NCBI GenBank assembly: GCA_934394615.1
Contig: CAKRRJ010000022.1
Span: 1 to 30,587 of the forward strand
Direction: 5' to 3'
DNA: 30,587 nucleotides
Source of the DNA: an uncultured Lachnospiraceae bacterium
Lineage (GTDB): Bacteria; Bacillota; Clostridia; Lachnospirales; Lachnospiraceae
Shown here: positions 30,336 through 30,587 of the stretch, piece after piece
How the letters are laid out: the number at the start of each line of letters is the position of its first letter
Numbering within the stretch: position 1 is the stretch's first letter
Made by a program: the position numbers and the translations under genes
The notes under the pieces: model-generated
The model's input: only the letters and a program-made list of their open reading frames with translations
Told to the model about the DNA's origin: nothing
Database searches by the model: none

Positions 30336-30587
30336 CTACAGCCTGGCAATGACAGGGCTTATGATGGGGTTCCAGCATTCTGCCAGCCGGTTCAGTGAGA
30401 ATGCCGCGTTGGCCGGACTGGTGGACGGGCAGAGCACAGCCGGGCGTCCGGTAACTGGTTCGCAGTAACGTCCGTAAAGCCGGAATGCGGTGCCGCCGTT
30501 TGCAATAATTGTCTGGATATCGGCTGCTTTTAAAATCCGGCTGATGTCTGCGGGAACCGCATTTTTAATACTGCTGTCACTGGATCC
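30336..30587 (-). CDS. Hypoxanthine/uracil-DNA glycosylase, C-terminal part
   Basis: An open frame of 83 codons on the minus strand runs from the window edge to TAG at 30338-30336; the start lies outside. The sequence (SSIKNAVPADISRILKAADI, then IIANGGTAFRLYGRYC and LCPSTSPANAAFSLNRLAE) matches the C-terminal half of the DNA-deoxyinosine glycosylase/mismatch-specific branch of the uracil-DNA glycosylase superfamily. The PSTSPAN loop is the second active-site motif that enters the DNA minor groove. These enzymes remove deaminated bases in repair. It converges on the shikimate kinase-like gene with 62 bp between the stops; a short GCCAGG/CCTGGC stem (30328-30347) overlaps its end. Confidence 0.85.
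   Translation of the reverse strand, partial: GSSDSSIKNAVPADISRILKAADIQTIIANGGTAFRLYGRYCEPVTGRPAVLCPSTSPANAAFSLNRLAECWNPIISPVIARL

Noticed and set aside
30582..30587. GGATCC at the window end as a cloning-site artefact
   Set aside because: The six bases are in frame with the glycosylase sequence (Gly-Ser), so they can be natural; nothing indicates vector sequence.
1..30587. CRISPR arrays, tRNA genes, prophage or intact insertion sequences
   Set aside because: No regularly spaced direct repeats, cloverleaf sequences, integrase or intact transposase genes were found on either strand.

Overview
The window looks like a chromosomal segment of a spore-forming, Gram-positive Clostridia of the Lachnospiraceae type. 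The evidence is moderate G+C, strong AGGAGG-type ribosome sites, a YyaC-type sporulation protein, families typical of that group (DUF5702, DUF5711, DUF2508, DUF6382-FHA) and no outer-membrane genes. No tRNA, rRNA, CRISPR array, intact transposase or phage gene was seen. No species is assigned.

Layout. (1) 1-2551, minus strand: a tight operon of an ArsR-family repressor, a DUF2508/YaaL-like protein, a cytoplasmic GH13 alpha-glucanase and the first codons of another gene. A recognisable promoter and a palindromic operator precede arsR, and a separate 85-codon gene with its own promoter and terminator lies upstream. (2) 2856-13475, plus strand: a Tad/Flp-type pilus or secretion locus. It encodes a prepilin peptidase, TadZ-like ATPase, TadA ATPase, TadB, a TadC carrying an Ig-like insert, a Flp pilin, DUF5702, a TadE-like pseudopilin with two HC-CC metal-site repeats, a second A24 peptidase, a small pseudopilin and a DUF6382-FHA protein. 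No secretin or pilotin gene is present, as expected for a monoderm. (3) 13478-18932: an Rpn-family remnant, a rhomboid protease, a structured leader-like element, a HIT hydrolase convergent with murG, mtnN, and two unassigned genes. (4) 19285-23832: a coiled-coil membrane protein, yyaC with a forespore-type promoter, a degenerate MPN/JAMM-TM-LysM protein and a DUF5711 protein. (5) 23878-30587: transketolase, ROK glucokinase, a CBS-domain manganese pyrophosphatase, a flavin reductase-like protein, a shikimate kinase-like protein and, at the edge, the C-terminus of a hypoxanthine/uracil-DNA glycosylase on the minus strand.

The most unusual signal is a family of small palindromic repeats. A 133-bp copy with 8-bp perfect inverted ends lies between murG and mtnN, diverged copies lie at 19098-19251 and probably 2565-2732, and a 69-bp half copy (exactly 23 codons) lies in frame inside the small pseudopilin gene of the Tad locus, directly before its membrane segment. 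Two other hairpin-rich elements (14449-14552 and 25927-26058) do not belong to that family. The Tad locus is a recognisable system with several uncommon architectures rather than a wholly new one.

All family calls come from reading motifs by eye. Promoters and hairpins are sequence matches, not experimental sites.
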